Assembly (NCBI RefSeq): GCF_010731795.1 | Contig: NZ_AP022591.1 | Span: forward strand, 1,488,001-1,552,000 | DNA length: 64,000 bases | From: Mycolicibacterium celeriflavum | GTDB taxonomy: Bacteria > Actinomycetota > Actinomycetes > Mycobacteriales > Mycobacteriaceae | Reading direction: 5' to 3' | Shown: positions 7,166-15,966 of the stretch, piece after piece | Numbering within the stretch: the first letter of the stretch is position 1 | Layout: every line of letters starts with the position of its first letter | The notes under the pieces: model-generated | Databases searched by the model: none | Told to the model about the DNA's origin: nothing | Seen by the model: the letters and a program-made list of their open reading frames with translations, nothing else | Position numbers and translations under genes: made by a program

Positions 7166-8965
7166 GTGTGTGGAGCCACCGGCGAGGTGCGTCTCGACGG
7201 CCGGGTGCCTGACGTCACAGCTGTGTCAGCCATGGCCGAGGCGATGGCGCCACGGGGTCCGGATTCGGCGGGCGTGTGGTCTGCGGGCCGGGTCGCGCTG
7301 GGACACCGTCGCCTGAAGATCATCGATCTGTCCGAAGCGGGCGGTCAGCCGATGCTCGACTCCGAACTCGGTCTGGCGGTCGCCTGGAACGGCTGCATCT
7401 ACAACTACAAGCAGCTGCGCCGGGAGCTCAGCGAGTACGGCTACCGGTTCTTCTCCCACAGCGACACCGAGGTCCTGCTCAAGGCTTACCACCATTGGGG
7501 CGACCGGTTCGTCGACCGGCTCTACGGCATGTTCGCGTTCGCGATCGTCGAGCGTGACAGCGGTCGGGTGCTGCTCGGCCGCGACCGGCTGGGGATCAAA
7601 CCGCTGTACGTCAGCGAGAATCCCGCCCGCATCCGTTTCGCGTCGTCGCTTCCGGGGCTTTTGGCGGGCGGCGATGTGGACACCCGCATCGACCCGGTCG
7701 CCCTGCATCACTACATGACTTTCCACTCGGTGGTGCCCGCACCGCGCACGATTCTGCGTGGGGTGACCAAGGTGCCTCCGGCGTCGCTGATGGCAATCGA
7801 ACCGGACGGCAGCCGCAGCACCCGGACTTACTGGGAACCGGACTTCACCCGGCACGCGGACCGCGCCGACTGGTCCGAACGTGACTGGGAGGACGCGGTT
7901 CTGGCCGCGCTACGCGTCGCGGTCGACCGCCGGCTGGTTTCCGACGTTCCGGTCGGCTGCCTGCTCTCCGGCGGCGTCGACTCCAGCTTGATCGTCGGGC
8001 TGCTCGCCGAGGCCGGTCAGCACGGGCTGGCGACGTTCTCCATCGGCTTCGAATCGGTGGGCGGCGTCGCAGGCGACGAGTTCAAGTACTCCGACATCAT
8101 CGCCGAGCGCTTCGGCACCGACCATCACCAGATCCGCATCGGCACCGAGCGGATGCTGCCCGCGCTCGACGGCGCGATCGGCGCGATGAGCGAACCGATG
8201 GTCAGCCATGACTGTGTCGCGTTCTATCTGCTCAGCCAGGAGGTGGCCAAGCACGTCAAGGTGGTGCAATCCGGCCAGGGCGCCGACGAGGTGTTCGCCG
8301 GATACCACTGGTACCCGCCGATGGCGGGCGCGGCCTCGCTCGACGAGTCGGTGGGGATTTACCGCGACGCGTTCTTCGACCGCGACCGCTCCGGCTACGA
8401 GGCGCTCGTCTCGCCCACATTCGCCACACCCGACGACCCCAGCCTGCGCTTCGTCACCGAGAACTTCGCGCGGGCGGGCGCCGAGACCGGCATCGACCGT
8501 GCGCTGCGGCTCGACACCACCGTGATGCTCGTCGACGACCCAGTCAAGCGCGTCGACAACATGACCATGGCGTGGGGCCTGGAGGGCCGGGTTCCGTTCC
8601 TCGACCACGAGCTCGTCGAGCTCGCCGCGACCTGCCCGCCCGAGCTGAAGATCGCGCACGAGGGCAAGGGCGTGCTGAAGCAGGCCGCGCGACGGGTCAT
8701 CCCGGCCGAGGTCATCGACCGGCCGAAGGGCTATTTCCCCGTTCCCGCGCTCACCCACCTGGAGGGTCCGTACCTGGACATGGTGCGCGACGCGCTGTAC
8801 GCACCCGCCGCCAAGGAGCGCGACCTGTTCCGTCCCGCGGCGATCGACCGGCTGCTCGCCGACCCGAACGGTCGGCTCACCCCGCTGCGCGGCAACGAAC
8901 TCTGGCAGCTCGCACTGCTGGAACTGTGGCTACAGCGGCACGGGATCACAGGGCCCGCGGCATGA
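7166..8965 (+). CDS. N-acetylglutaminylglutamine amidotransferase (AsnB family)
   Basis: A 599-residue asparagine-synthase-like enzyme. After removal of the initiator, Cys2 (MCGATG) is the glutaminase nucleophile; RGPDS, NGCIYNY and the GRDRLGIKPLY segment complete the class II amidotransferase domain (about 1-200). The synthetase domain carries the PP-loop LSGGVDSS near residue 267 and GQGADE. The downstream gene, overlapping by ATGA, is the GNAT/ATP-grasp synthetase, and this pairing is specific for N-acetylglutaminylglutamine amide (NAGGN), an osmoprotectant dipeptide. The start GTG is fixed by Cys2. The role as the final amidating step is from family knowledge. Confidence 0.87.
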   Translation: MCGATGEVRLDGRVPDVTAVSAMAEAMAPRGPDSAGVWSAGRVALGHRRLKIIDLSEAGGQPMLDSELGLAVAWNGCIYNYKQLRRELSEYGYRFFSHSDTEVLLKAYHHWGDRFVDRLYGMFAFAIVERDSGRVLLGRDRLGIKPLYVSENPARIRFASSLPGLLAGGDVDTRIDPVALHHYMTFHSVVPAPRTILRGVTKVPPASLMAIEPDGSRSTRTYWEPDFTRHADRADWSERDWEDAVLAALRVAVDRRLVSDVPVGCLLSGGVDSSLIVGLLAEAGQHGLATFSIGFESVGGVAGDEFKYSDIIAERFGTDHHQIRIGTERMLPALDGAIGAMSEPMVSHDCVAFYLLSQEVAKHVKVVQSGQGADEVFAGYHWYPPMAGAASLDESVGIYRDAFFDRDRSGYEALVSPTFATPDDPSLRFVTENFARAGAETGIDRALRLDTTVMLVDDPVKRVDNMTMAWGLEGRVPFLDHELVELAATCPPELKIAHEGKGVLKQAARRVIPAEVIDRPKGYFPVPALTHLEGPYLDMVRDALYAPAAKERDLFRPAAIDRLLADPNGRLTPLRGNELWQLALLELWLQRHGITGPAA

Positions 8966-10728
8966 CGGCAACCGGTCCCGAGACCGACCAGACCGAAGCC
9001 ATCACCCTCGGCCTTCACCACGCTTCGCCCCAGCACCTCGTCGATGCGATGGCCGACGATGTGGTGATCGAAATGGGTTGGGGCCGACTCATTTTCGGGC
9101 AGACGTTTGCCGACCCCCAGAAGCTCGCCGAGGTGTTGCGCCACGAGGGGCCAGGCCGTCGCGACATCTGCATCTACGCCCGCGAACCCCATGTGCTGGT
9201 GTCGATGGCCCCCGCCGAACTGTTCATCGATCCGAGCCACACCTACCGGCTGAGATTCACCGAAGACCACGAACCGGACCCGACACCGACCGGGTTCTCG
9301 GTGCGGGCTCTGCAGAGCGCCGAGGACGCCGACGAGATGAACCGCGTCTACGTGCGCTGCGGCATGGTGCCCGGGCCGGTCGAGGTGTTGTGGCAGAACC
9401 ACCGGACCCAGGACGCGCTCGACTACCTGGTCGCGGTGCGTGACGACGACGGCGCGGTGGTGGGCACCGTCACCGGCGTCGACCACAAGCGGCTGTTCTC
9501 CGACCCGGAGAACGGCTCGAGCCTGTGGACCTTGGCCGTCGACCCGACCACCAGCCTGCCCGGCGTCGGCGCTGCGCTCACCCGCGCGCTGGCGACGATC
9601 TACCGCGACCGAGGCCGGGCGTACATGGACCTGTCGGTGAGCCACGACAACGTGGCAGCGATCTCGCTGTACGAGAAACTCGGGTTCGAGCGCGTCCCGG
9701 TCATGGCCGTCAAGCGCAAGAACGCGATCAACGAACCGCTGTTCACCCATCCGCCGGAAACCGTCGAGGACCTGAACCCCTACGCGCGCATCATCGCCGA
9801 CGAGGCCATGCGCCGCGGTATCTGGGTGGAGGTGCTCGACGCCGAGGCCGGTGAGATGCGGCTGTCGCACGGCGGCCGCAGCGTCCTCACCCGGGAGTCG
9901 TTGTCGGAGTACACCTCCGCGGTGGCGATGGCGCGTTGCGACGACAAGCGGCTGACCCGCCGACTCGTGGCCGAGGCCGGTATCGCGGTGCCCAAGGGGC
10001 GGCTGGCCACCTTCGACGAGAAGGACCACGCGTTCCTCGAGGAAGTCGGCGACGTCGTGGTCAAGCCCACCCGGGGCGAGCAGGGCAAGGGGATCACCGT
10101 CGGGGTCAGCGGCCCGGAGGAACTGGACGCCGCGCTGGCCCGCGCCCGCGAGGAGCATCCGCACGTGTTGATCGAGCAGCGGGCGCCCGGCGATGACCTG
10201 CGCCTGGTGGTGATCGACGGCAAGGTGGTGGCCGCCGCGTTGCGTAGGCCGGCGGAGGTCGTCGGGACCGGGCACCACACCGTGCGCGAGCTCATCGAGG
10301 CGCAGAGCCGGCGACGGGCGGCGGCGACCGGGGGCGAGTCCCGCATTCCGATCGACGCGGTCACCGAGGCGACGGTCACCGAGGCGGGCTGGACCTTTGA
10401 CGACGTGCTACCCGAAGGGCAACGGCTGCGGGTGCGCCGGACCGCAAACCTGCACCAGGGCGGCACCATTCACGATGTGACGGCGAAGGTCGACCCTCAT
10501 CTGTGCGAGGTCGCGGTCAAGGCGGCCGATGCGATCGGCGTCCCGGTGACCGGTATCGACCTGTTGGTGCCCGATGTCAGCGAACCGGAGTACGTCTTCA
10601 TCGAAGCCAATGAGCGGCCGGGGTTGGCCAATCACGAACCTCAGCCCACCGCAAAGGCTTTCGTCGATTTTCTGTTCCCGGGAAGTCCCGCGCTGCCGCA
10701 GGCCTGGACACCCGAAGAGGCGACCTGA
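8962..10728 (+). CDS. ngg: N-acetylglutaminylglutamine synthetase (GNAT plus ATP-grasp fusion)
   Basis: A 588-residue two-domain enzyme. The middle third (about 95-255) is a GNAT acetyltransferase, with TLAVDPTTSLPGVGAAL as the acetyl-CoA loop and NVAAISLYEKLGFE near its end. The C-terminal half (about 290-580) is an ATP-grasp ligase with KPTRGEQGKGI, LRLVVIDGKVVAA and the metal-binding FIEANERPGL. This architecture acetylates and joins two glutamines; the upstream AsnB-like enzyme then amidates the product. The third gene of the proteobacterial trio, an M42-type peptidase, is not beside it. A longer open frame to the left only reads through asnB in another frame. Confidence 0.87.
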   Translation: MTATGPETDQTEAITLGLHHASPQHLVDAMADDVVIEMGWGRLIFGQTFADPQKLAEVLRHEGPGRRDICIYAREPHVLVSMAPAELFIDPSHTYRLRFTEDHEPDPTPTGFSVRALQSAEDADEMNRVYVRCGMVPGPVEVLWQNHRTQDALDYLVAVRDDDGAVVGTVTGVDHKRLFSDPENGSSLWTLAVDPTTSLPGVGAALTRALATIYRDRGRAYMDLSVSHDNVAAISLYEKLGFERVPVMAVKRKNAINEPLFTHPPETVEDLNPYARIIADEAMRRGIWVEVLDAEAGEMRLSHGGRSVLTRESLSEYTSAVAMARCDDKRLTRRLVAEAGIAVPKGRLATFDEKDHAFLEEVGDVVVKPTRGEQGKGITVGVSGPEELDAALARAREEHPHVLIEQRAPGDDLRLVVIDGKVVAAALRRPAEVVGTGHHTVRELIEAQSRRRAAATGGESRIPIDAVTEATVTEAGWTFDDVLPEGQRLRVRRTANLHQGGTIHDVTAKVDPHLCEVAVKAADAIGVPVTGIDLLVPDVSEPEYVFIEANERPGLANHEPQPTAKAFVDFLFPGSPALPQAWTPEEAT

Positions 10729-10729
10729 G

Positions 10730-11293
10730 CTACCAGGTGCTGGTGCGCATCACGATCTCTGCGGCCAGCTGCGCGGTCGATTCGTGAGCGTTGCGCCTGC
10801 CCAGCAGGTCGACCATCCGATAGTCGCCGTACACGTAACGCTGGCTGGCCCGGGCGATCGCGCGGGCGGCGGGGGTGCTGACCAGCGCGGTGGTGTTCAT
10901 CTCCACCGGCGGGCAGTGCTCGTCGCGGATGACGCCGGCGGCGTCGGCGACCCGCGGATGTCCGCGGTCGATGACGACCAGCCCGATGAACCGGTCGAGT
11001 CGGGTCGCGGCGAGTTCCCACGCCAGTTCCCCACCGATGCGGTCGCCGACGAGCAGCGCCCACTTCACGTCGAGCGCGTCGAGGATGGCCACGACCGACT
11101 TGGCGGTCAGCCGCGGATCGGGAGGAACGACGACGGTGCGCAGCGACGCCGTGTGCAGCCGCTGACAGACCGCGTCGTAGGCGGCGGTCGACTGGTGCGC
11201 CGCGCCGAGCACCACCACGACAGAGCCCTTGTCGGGACCTGCGACATCGACGGGCACGCTGATTCCCTCAACCGTGACCGTGGTGGATGGCAT
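10730..11293 (-). CDS. Alpha/beta-hydrolase-like protein lacking the nucleophile serine
   Basis: A 187-residue protein with the start of an alpha/beta-hydrolase fold (VVVVLGAAHQSTAAYDAVCQ; then LVGDRIGGELAWELAA). The nucleophile elbow expected as G-H-S-M-G-G reads G-D-R-I-G-G (residues 83-88), so the catalytic Ser is Arg. The protein is also short and the last third has no clear His of the triad in its usual place. It is therefore probably non-catalytic, perhaps a binding or scaffold protein. Its stop codon faces the ngg stop one base apart (convergent). Confidence 0.6.
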   Translation of the reverse strand: MPSTTVTVEGISVPVDVAGPDKGSVVVVLGAAHQSTAAYDAVCQRLHTASLRTVVVPPDPRLTAKSVVAILDALDVKWALLVGDRIGGELAWELAATRLDRFIGLVVIDRGHPRVADAAGVIRDEHCPPVEMNTTALVSTPAARAIARASQRYVYGDYRMVDLLGRRNAHESTAQLAAEIVMRTSTW

Positions 11294-11355
11294 TGGGACA
11301 CGCTACAGCGGTCGATGGGCCGCCGCGGTCGTTTCGCGGGTAGTGAACGCCGCCG

Positions 11356-12018
11356 TCAGCCGGTCGGGACGCGCTCGGCCTGTCGGGCCGCGATGTCCAG
11401 AAAGGTCTGCGGCAGCGCGGCTTTGACCGGAATCGTCGGATTCGGTACCGGAAACGCGACGCCGTACACACCCATGTTTCCGACGTTCTCGAACGAGAAA
11501 TACACGCGGCTGTCGATCCCGCTCAGGCGCATTGTCTGCTCGTAGACGAGCGCGTCCGCGCGGGTGGTGTCCATCTTGGTCGTCGTCATCGGGATGCCCG
11601 GCGAGAACGGGTCGAAGAACGTCTGGAAGCGCGCGCAGCGTTGCGCGGTGGCCGCCAACTTGTCGAGATCGAGATGCCAGGTCAACACCGTCATCACGAT
11701 GCGGGCACCGTCGTAGCCGACGACGTACTCTGCGGCGCTGCCCGGCCCCCGTTCGGCCGACTCGGCGATGACCCGGGTGAGCCCCTCCGAGCAGCCCGCG
11801 GGACGCGACAGCATGGCCGGCGGCGGTCCCGCGCCGTCGCCCCGCCCCGGGTCGCGGACGACACGGTCGTACTGCACCCCCTGCGGGAAGTCGGCGGCGG
11901 TGAGCAATGCGCGGTCCAACCGGGCGCCGGGCCAGGTCGCGGTGCCCGCGACCTGGTGCGCGCATCCGGTCAGTGTCACCGCCGCGAGGACGGCCACCAT
12001 TCCGTGCCGCCAGTTCAT
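11356..12018 (-). CDS. Secreted lipoprotein of unknown function
   Basis: A 220-residue protein with a short signal peptide ending in the lipobox LTGC (residues 16-19), so it should be lipidated at Cys19 and held on the outer face of the plasma membrane. The mature part has no domain I recognise; it resembles mycobacterial sensor/LppX-unrelated lipoproteins of the DUF5642 kind only in general layout. The ATG overlaps the cobQ stop (TGATG), so it is coupled to cobQ although the functions appear unrelated. Several cysteines (Cys in PAGCSEGL and QRCARF) could form a disulfide. Confidence 0.7.
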   Translation of the reverse strand: MNWRHGMVAVLAAVTLTGCAHQVAGTATWPGARLDRALLTAADFPQGVQYDRVVRDPGRGDGAGPPPAMLSRPAGCSEGLTRVIAESAERGPGSAAEYVVGYDGARIVMTVLTWHLDLDKLAATAQRCARFQTFFDPFSPGIPMTTTKMDTTRADALVYEQTMRLSGIDSRVYFSFENVGNMGVYGVAFPVPNPTIPVKAALPQTFLDIAARQAERVPTG

Positions 12019-13514
12019 CAGCGCAGTCCGGTCACGACGGTGGGCCGGGCCGGGGGGCCGTCGTCCAGCAGAGCGAGGACCGCGTCGAGGTCGAGATGGC
12101 TGGTCAGCAGGTCGGCCATCAGGTCGAGTTGGGCGTCGCGGCGGGCGCTGACGTCGACGTCGTCGGCGACAACGAACCCGGCGCGGCCGGCAGCGGCGGC
12201 GGCCTCGGTCAGCCACGCGCGCCGCACGGCGTCGTTGTCGAGCAGCCCGTGCCAGTGTGTGCCGTACACGGCTCCGCGGTGAAGGCCCACTGAAATGCCA
12301 GAGCCAAGCCACTCGCCCTCCGTCGAGCGGCTGACCTGGCCGTGGTGAATTTCGTAGCCGGACAATGGTTCCTGGTGACGCCGCAAGGTCTTGGTGTCGT
12401 TGAAGACGATGTCCGCGTCGAGTAGGTTCAGGCCCGCCACGACGCCGGCGCGTGACTCCACCGGATCGTCGATGCGCGCACACAGCATCTGGAACCCGCC
12501 GCATATGCCGAGCAGCGGCCTGCCGCGGGCGGCGTGCGTGTCCAGCGCTTCGGCCAGGCCGCTGCGGCGCAGCCAGTCCAGGTCGGCGACGGTCGCCTTG
12601 CTGCCGGGGACCAGGACGACGTCGGCGTCGGCGAGATCTGCGGGGTCGGTGACCCAGCGCACCAGCACGCCGGGCTCGCACGCCAGTGCCTCGACGTCGG
12701 TCGAGTTGGAGATGCGAGGCAGCCGGATCGCGGCCACCCGCAACCACTCCTGCCCGCGCGGTGGCGCCGGTTCGCCGACCACGCGATGCGCGACCACCGA
12801 GACGGAGTCCTCGGTGTCGAGCCACAACCCGTCGGCATAGGGAATGACACCGTAGGTCGGTCGCCCGGACAGCTCCTGCAGCTGCGCCAGTCCCGGCGCC
12901 AGCAGCGACGGGTCGCCACGAAACTTGTTGACGACGAACCCGGCGATCAGCCGTTGGTCCTGCGGGTGCAGCACCGCGACCGTGCCGTACAGGTGGGCGA
13001 GCAATCCGCCGCGGTCGATGTCGCCGACCACGATCACCGGAAGATCCGCCGCGCGTGCCAGCCCCATGTTCGCCAGATCGGTTGTGCGCAAGTTGATCTC
13101 GGCAGGAGAGCCGGCACCCTCGCAGAGGACGACGTCGAAATCGGAGCGCAGCTGCGCGAGTTCGTCGGCGACCACCGCGGCGAGGCGCTCGCGGTGGGTG
13201 AAGTAGTCCTTGGCGCTGACGGTGTCGACGACCTTGCCGCGCACGACCAGTTGGGAGCTGCGGTCGCTGCCCGGTTTGAGCAGGATCGGGTTGAAGCGTG
13301 TGTGCGGTGCAAGGCCTGCAGCACGGGCCTGCATCGCCTGCGCGCGGCCGACCTCGCCGCCGTCGATGGTGACCGCGGAGTTGTTGGACATGTTCTGCGC
13401 CTTGAACGGCGCGACGCGAATACCCTTGCGCGCCAACAGCCGGCACAGCCCGGCCACCACCATCGACTTGCCGGCGTCCGACGTGGTGCCTGCGACCAGC
13501 AGCGCGCCGGTCAT
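12018..13514 (-). CDS. cobQ: Cobyric acid synthase CobQ
   Basis: A 498-residue glutamine-dependent amidotransferase that amidates the b, d, e and g side chains of adenosylcobyrinic acid diamide in cobalamin synthesis. The N-terminal dethiobiotin-synthetase-like domain has the ATP loop GTTSDAGKS (about 9-17) and [10 protein letters not shown]. The C-terminal glutaminase has the nucleophile in GICGGFQML and the His in YGTHWHG. Length and motifs are full. It is followed by the coupled lipoprotein gene and preceded by mapB 70 bases away. The cobalt importer at the left edge would supply this pathway's metal. Confidence 0.93.
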   Translation of the reverse strand: MTGALLVAGTTSDAGKSMVVAGLCRLLARKGIRVAPFKAQNMSNNSAVTIDGGEVGRAQAMQARAAGLAPHTRFNPILLKPGSDRSSQLVVRGKVVDTVSAKDYFTHRERLAAVVADELAQLRSDFDVVLCEGAGSPAEINLRTTDLANMGLARAADLPVIVVGDIDRGGLLAHLYGTVAVLHPQDQRLIAGFVVNKFRGDPSLLAPGLAQLQELSGRPTYGVIPYADGLWLDTEDSVSVVAHRVVGEPAPPRGQEWLRVAAIRLPRISNSTDVEALACEPGVLVRWVTDPADLADADVVLVPGSKATVADLDWLRRSGLAEALDTHAARGRPLLGICGGFQMLCARIDDPVESRAGVVAGLNLLDADIVFNDTKTLRRHQEPLSGYEIHHGQVSRSTEGEWLGSGISVGLHRGAVYGTHWHGLLDNDAVRRAWLTEAAAAAGRAGFVVADDVDVSARRDAQLDLMADLLTSHLDLDAVLALLDDGPPARPTVVTGLR

Positions 13515-13522
13515 GGTAGTGC

Positions 13523-13578
13523 CGAATGTGAATTTGGCGACGGAAATCCGCGCCTCGGCGTCGTCGGATTCACAATCG
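13523..13578. repeat. Imperfect inverted repeat between mapB and cobQ
   Basis: Arms at 13523-13534 and 13567-13578 (core TGTGAAT/ATTCACA) match at 10 of 12 positions and flank a GC-rich 32-base interior. It follows the mapB stop on the minus strand, so it may be the mapB terminator and isolate cobQ. Confidence 0.4.
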
Positions 13579-13584
13579 AGCGCC

Positions 13585-14445
13585 CTATTCGGCGAGGGTC
13601 AGGATCTCGGCGCCGTCGTCGGTGACCACCAACGTGTGTTCGAACTGCGCGGTCCACTTCTTGTCGGTGGTGGCGACGGTCCAACCGTCGTCCCAGATCT
13701 CGTAGTCCAGCCCACCGAGGTTGATCATCGGCTCGATGGTGAACGTCATACCGGGTTCCAGCACCGTCTGCACCGCCGGCTGGTCGAAGTGCAGCACGAC
13801 CAGGCCGTTGTGAAAGGTGGTGCCGATGCCGTGGCCGGTGAAGTCGCGAACGACGTTGTAGCCGAACCGGTTCGCGTACGCCTCGATGACCCGGCCGACA
13901 ATCGACAGCTGGCGGCCCGGTTTGACGGCCTTGATCGCGCGCATCGTCGCTTCGTGCGTGCGCTCGACGAGCAGGCGATGCTCCTCGGACACGTCACCGG
14001 CGAGGAAAGTCGCGTTGGTGTCGCCGTGCACGCCATCGATGTAGGCGGTCACGTCGATGTTGACGATGTCGCCGTCCTCGATGACGGTCGAGTCCGGGAT
14101 GCCGTGGCAGATGATCTCGTTCAGCGAGGTGCAGCAGGACTTCGGGTAGCCCTTGTAGCCCAGCGTCGACGGGTAGGCGCCGTGCTCGACCATGTACTCG
14201 TGGGCGATGCGGTCCAGCTCGTCGGTGGTGACACCGGGCGCAACGGCCTTACCGGCCTCGGCGAGCGCACCCGCCGCGATCCGGCCGGCCACCCGCATCT
14301 TCTCGATCACCTCGGGGGTCTGCACCCAGGGTTCGTCGCCCTCCCGCGCCGTCGACCTACCGACGTATTCGGGCCGGGCGATCGAGTTGGGCACCGGCAG
14401 CGTGGGCGATACCACACCGGGGCGAAGGGCGGTACGAACAGGCAT
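13585..14445 (-). CDS. map: Methionine aminopeptidase, type I
   Basis: A 286-residue MetAP (Mtb MapB is 285). The metal ligands are visible: His in GHGIGTTFH, two Asp in [16 protein letters not shown], and Glu in TIEPMI and FEHTL. The N-terminal 40 residues ([13 protein letters not shown]...) carry the SH3-ligand-like extension of actinobacterial MapB. It removes initiator methionine from new proteins in the cytosol. The ATG at 14445 matches the family start; an upstream in-frame ATG lies in the divergent promoter region. Synteny with Rv2861c supports the call. Confidence 0.93.
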   Translation of the reverse strand: MPVRTALRPGVVSPTLPVPNSIARPEYVGRSTAREGDEPWVQTPEVIEKMRVAGRIAAGALAEAGKAVAPGVTTDELDRIAHEYMVEHGAYPSTLGYKGYPKSCCTSLNEIICHGIPDSTVIEDGDIVNIDVTAYIDGVHGDTNATFLAGDVSEEHRLLVERTHEATMRAIKAVKPGRQLSIVGRVIEAYANRFGYNVVRDFTGHGIGTTFHNGLVVLHFDQPAVQTVLEPGMTFTIEPMINLGGLDYEIWDDGWTVATTDKKWTAQFEHTLVVTDDGAEILTLAE

Positions 14446-14474
14446 GACGCCAAGGATAGCCATGAGAATGGCAA

Positions 14475-14502
14475 TCTCCGTAGCGGAGAACAATGCTAAC
14501 GT
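14475..14502 (+). promoter_or_regulatory. Palindrome TCTCCG-TAG-CGGAGA and -10 TAACGT before the thioesterase gene
   Basis: A perfect dyad (14475-14489) lies in the space between divergent mapB and the PaaI-type gene. A -10-like TAACGT at 14497-14502 ends six bases before the ATG at 14509, predicting a leaderless transcript whose promoter the dyad would overlap. The dyad is a candidate operator; the regulator is unknown. Confidence 0.45.
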
Positions 14503-14508
14503 ATAGCC

Positions 14509-14916
14509 ATGCTAAGCGAGTCGGTGCCCATGGAGGTCACACCAGGCCATCTGCTCGGTCGGCTGGGCATGCGGGATGTGGTGGAGACCGACGAGCGGCT
14601 GGTCATCGAGATGGACAACCGGCCCGACCTGACGAATATCCGTGGGGCCCTGCAGGGCGGCTTGGTGGCGACGCTGATCGATATCGCCGCCGGCCGGCTG
14701 GCCGCCCGCCACGTGGGGTCGGAACAGAGCGTGACGACCACGGACCTCAACGTTCACTTCGTCGCGCCGATCGTCGTGGGGCCCGCGAGGGCGCAGGCCA
14801 CCATCGTGCGCGCCGGCAAGCGGCTGATCGTCACCGCCGTCGACGTCACCGATGTCGGCCGCGACCGCCTGGCGGCCCGTTCGACGTTGAGCTTCGCGGT
14901 GCTCGATCCCCGCTAG
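14509..14916 (+). CDS. PaaI-family hotdog thioesterase
   Basis: A 135-residue single hotdog domain. The central helix begins in [20 protein letters not shown], the PaaI-type active-site region, and [12 protein letters not shown] follows. Such enzymes hydrolyse aryl- or acyl-CoA thioesters in the cytosol. The start codon lies six bases after a -10-like hexamer, so it is likely leaderless. It is followed after 10 bases by a SnoaL-like gene on the same strand. The substrate is not predictable. Confidence 0.82.
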   Translation: MLSESVPMEVTPGHLLGRLGMRDVVETDERLVIEMDNRPDLTNIRGALQGGLVATLIDIAAGRLAARHVGSEQSVTTTDLNVHFVAPIVVGPARAQATIVRAGKRLIVTAVDVTDVGRDRLAARSTLSFAVLDPR

Positions 14917-14926
14917 CGTTTGAGCC

Positions 14927-15373
14927 ATGACGATCGACGAAGTTGACGACGAGTTCGCCACCCGGTTCGCCGAACGGTTCGCCGACACCTGGCGCACCCC
15001 GGATCTGGCGAAACACGAGGCGCTGTGGAGCGACGACATCGTGTTGGTCCAGCCGATGATGGGCCGGCTGCGCGGCAAGCAGGCCTGCCTGGAGTCGTTT
15101 CAGCGGCTGTTCGCGCTGGTGCCCGATCTGCACGCCGACGTGCATCGCGTCGGCCACGGCCGCCACGAGGTGTTCATCGAGTTCACGCTGAGCGGAACCT
15201 ACGGCGGCAAGCCGATCGCCTGGGATGCGGTCGACCGGTTCACGTTCACCAAAGGTTTGATCGCCGAACGTGTTTCGTATTTCGACTCCGCGCCGTTGGC
15301 GGTGAAACTGGCGGGTCGCCCCGCCGGCTGGGGACGGCTGGCCCGCACCGGAGCCGCGCTGTTTCGGCGTTAG
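14927..15373 (+). CDS. SnoaL/NTF2-like protein
   Basis: A 148-residue cone-shaped alpha+beta fold of the SnoaL_2 type: an N-terminal helix pair with FADTWRTPDLAKHEALWSDDIV, then GRLRGKQACLESFQR and strands ending in VSYFDSAPLAVKL. These proteins act as small isomerases, cyclases or ligand binders, or have no catalysis. The basic tail (GRLARTGAALFRR) is unusual for the family. It forms a short operon with the thioesterase. Its stop overlaps that of the convergent DUF1707 gene (TTAG). Confidence 0.75.
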   Translation: MTIDEVDDEFATRFAERFADTWRTPDLAKHEALWSDDIVLVQPMMGRLRGKQACLESFQRLFALVPDLHADVHRVGHGRHEVFIEFTLSGTYGGKPIAWDAVDRFTFTKGLIAERVSYFDSAPLAVKLAGRPAGWGRLARTGAALFRR

Positions 15374-15945
15374 CCCCGCTTGAACCAGGATTTGCGAGGC
15401 CCTCGGATGTCCACCGAGCCGCAGACCACCTTGCCGGTCAAGATGACGTGCGGCGTGCCCTCGGCGGGCGCGTCCCGGCGATGGTCGTGCGCGCTGCCGA
15501 CGGCGACCTCCACATCGTCGATCGAGGCGCTGGCGCCGTCGGGTAGCCGCAGTTCGAGGCCACCGAACTTCAGGTCGAGTTCGATGACGACCATCGGTCC
15601 GGCGAACCGCGCCCTGGTGAGGTCCAGATCCACCGAACCCATCCGTCTGTGCAGCGCGAGTCGGCTGGGGACCGTCCATTCGCCGTGTCGCTTGAGCGAG
15701 CCCAGCACACCGCGCAACTCCACCCGGTCGGCTGCCGAGGTGACGATTGCGCCCGGCCCCGGCAGGTCGCCGACGAGCGCGTCGAGGTCGGAGTGCAGCC
15801 GCGCCCGGGCCACCGCCGCCGACCGCTCCTCGAACTCCTCGATGTCGATCAGGCCCAGGGCGACGGCGTTGTGCAGCCGCCGCAGTGTGCCGTTGCGGTC
15901 GGCGTCGGAGACGCGCATCACGTCGTGCTTCTCGATACCGGTCAT
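15370..15945 (-). CDS. DUF1707 SHOCT-like domain protein
   Basis: A 191-residue protein. Residues about 10-62 (MRVSDADRNGTLRRLHNAVALGLIDIEEFEER) are a DUF1707 domain, a short helical SHOCT-like module. The C-terminal half is beta-rich, with repeated VDLDLTRARF and VIELDLKFGGLEL, like the cell-wall-stress LiaF C-terminal domain. There is no membrane segment or signal peptide. Proteins of this kind are common in mycobacteria with no settled function. It follows the PBP lipoprotein gene in the same direction, 21 bases away. Confidence 0.75.
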   Translation of the reverse strand: MTGIEKHDVMRVSDADRNGTLRRLHNAVALGLIDIEEFEERSAAVARARLHSDLDALVGDLPGPGAIVTSAADRVELRGVLGSLKRHGEWTVPSRLALHRRMGSVDLDLTRARFAGPMVVIELDLKFGGLELRLPDGASASIDDVEVAVGSAHDHRRDAPAEGTPHVILTGKVVCGSVDIRGPRKSWFKRG

Positions 15946-15966
15946 GGCCTTGTAGAAACAGGTTAC

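Noticed and set aside
11356..13446. A long minus-strand open frame joining the lipoprotein with sequence opposite frame of cobQ.
   Set aside because: The N-terminal 470 residues are cobQ read out of frame; the lipoprotein has its own coupled ATG at 12018.
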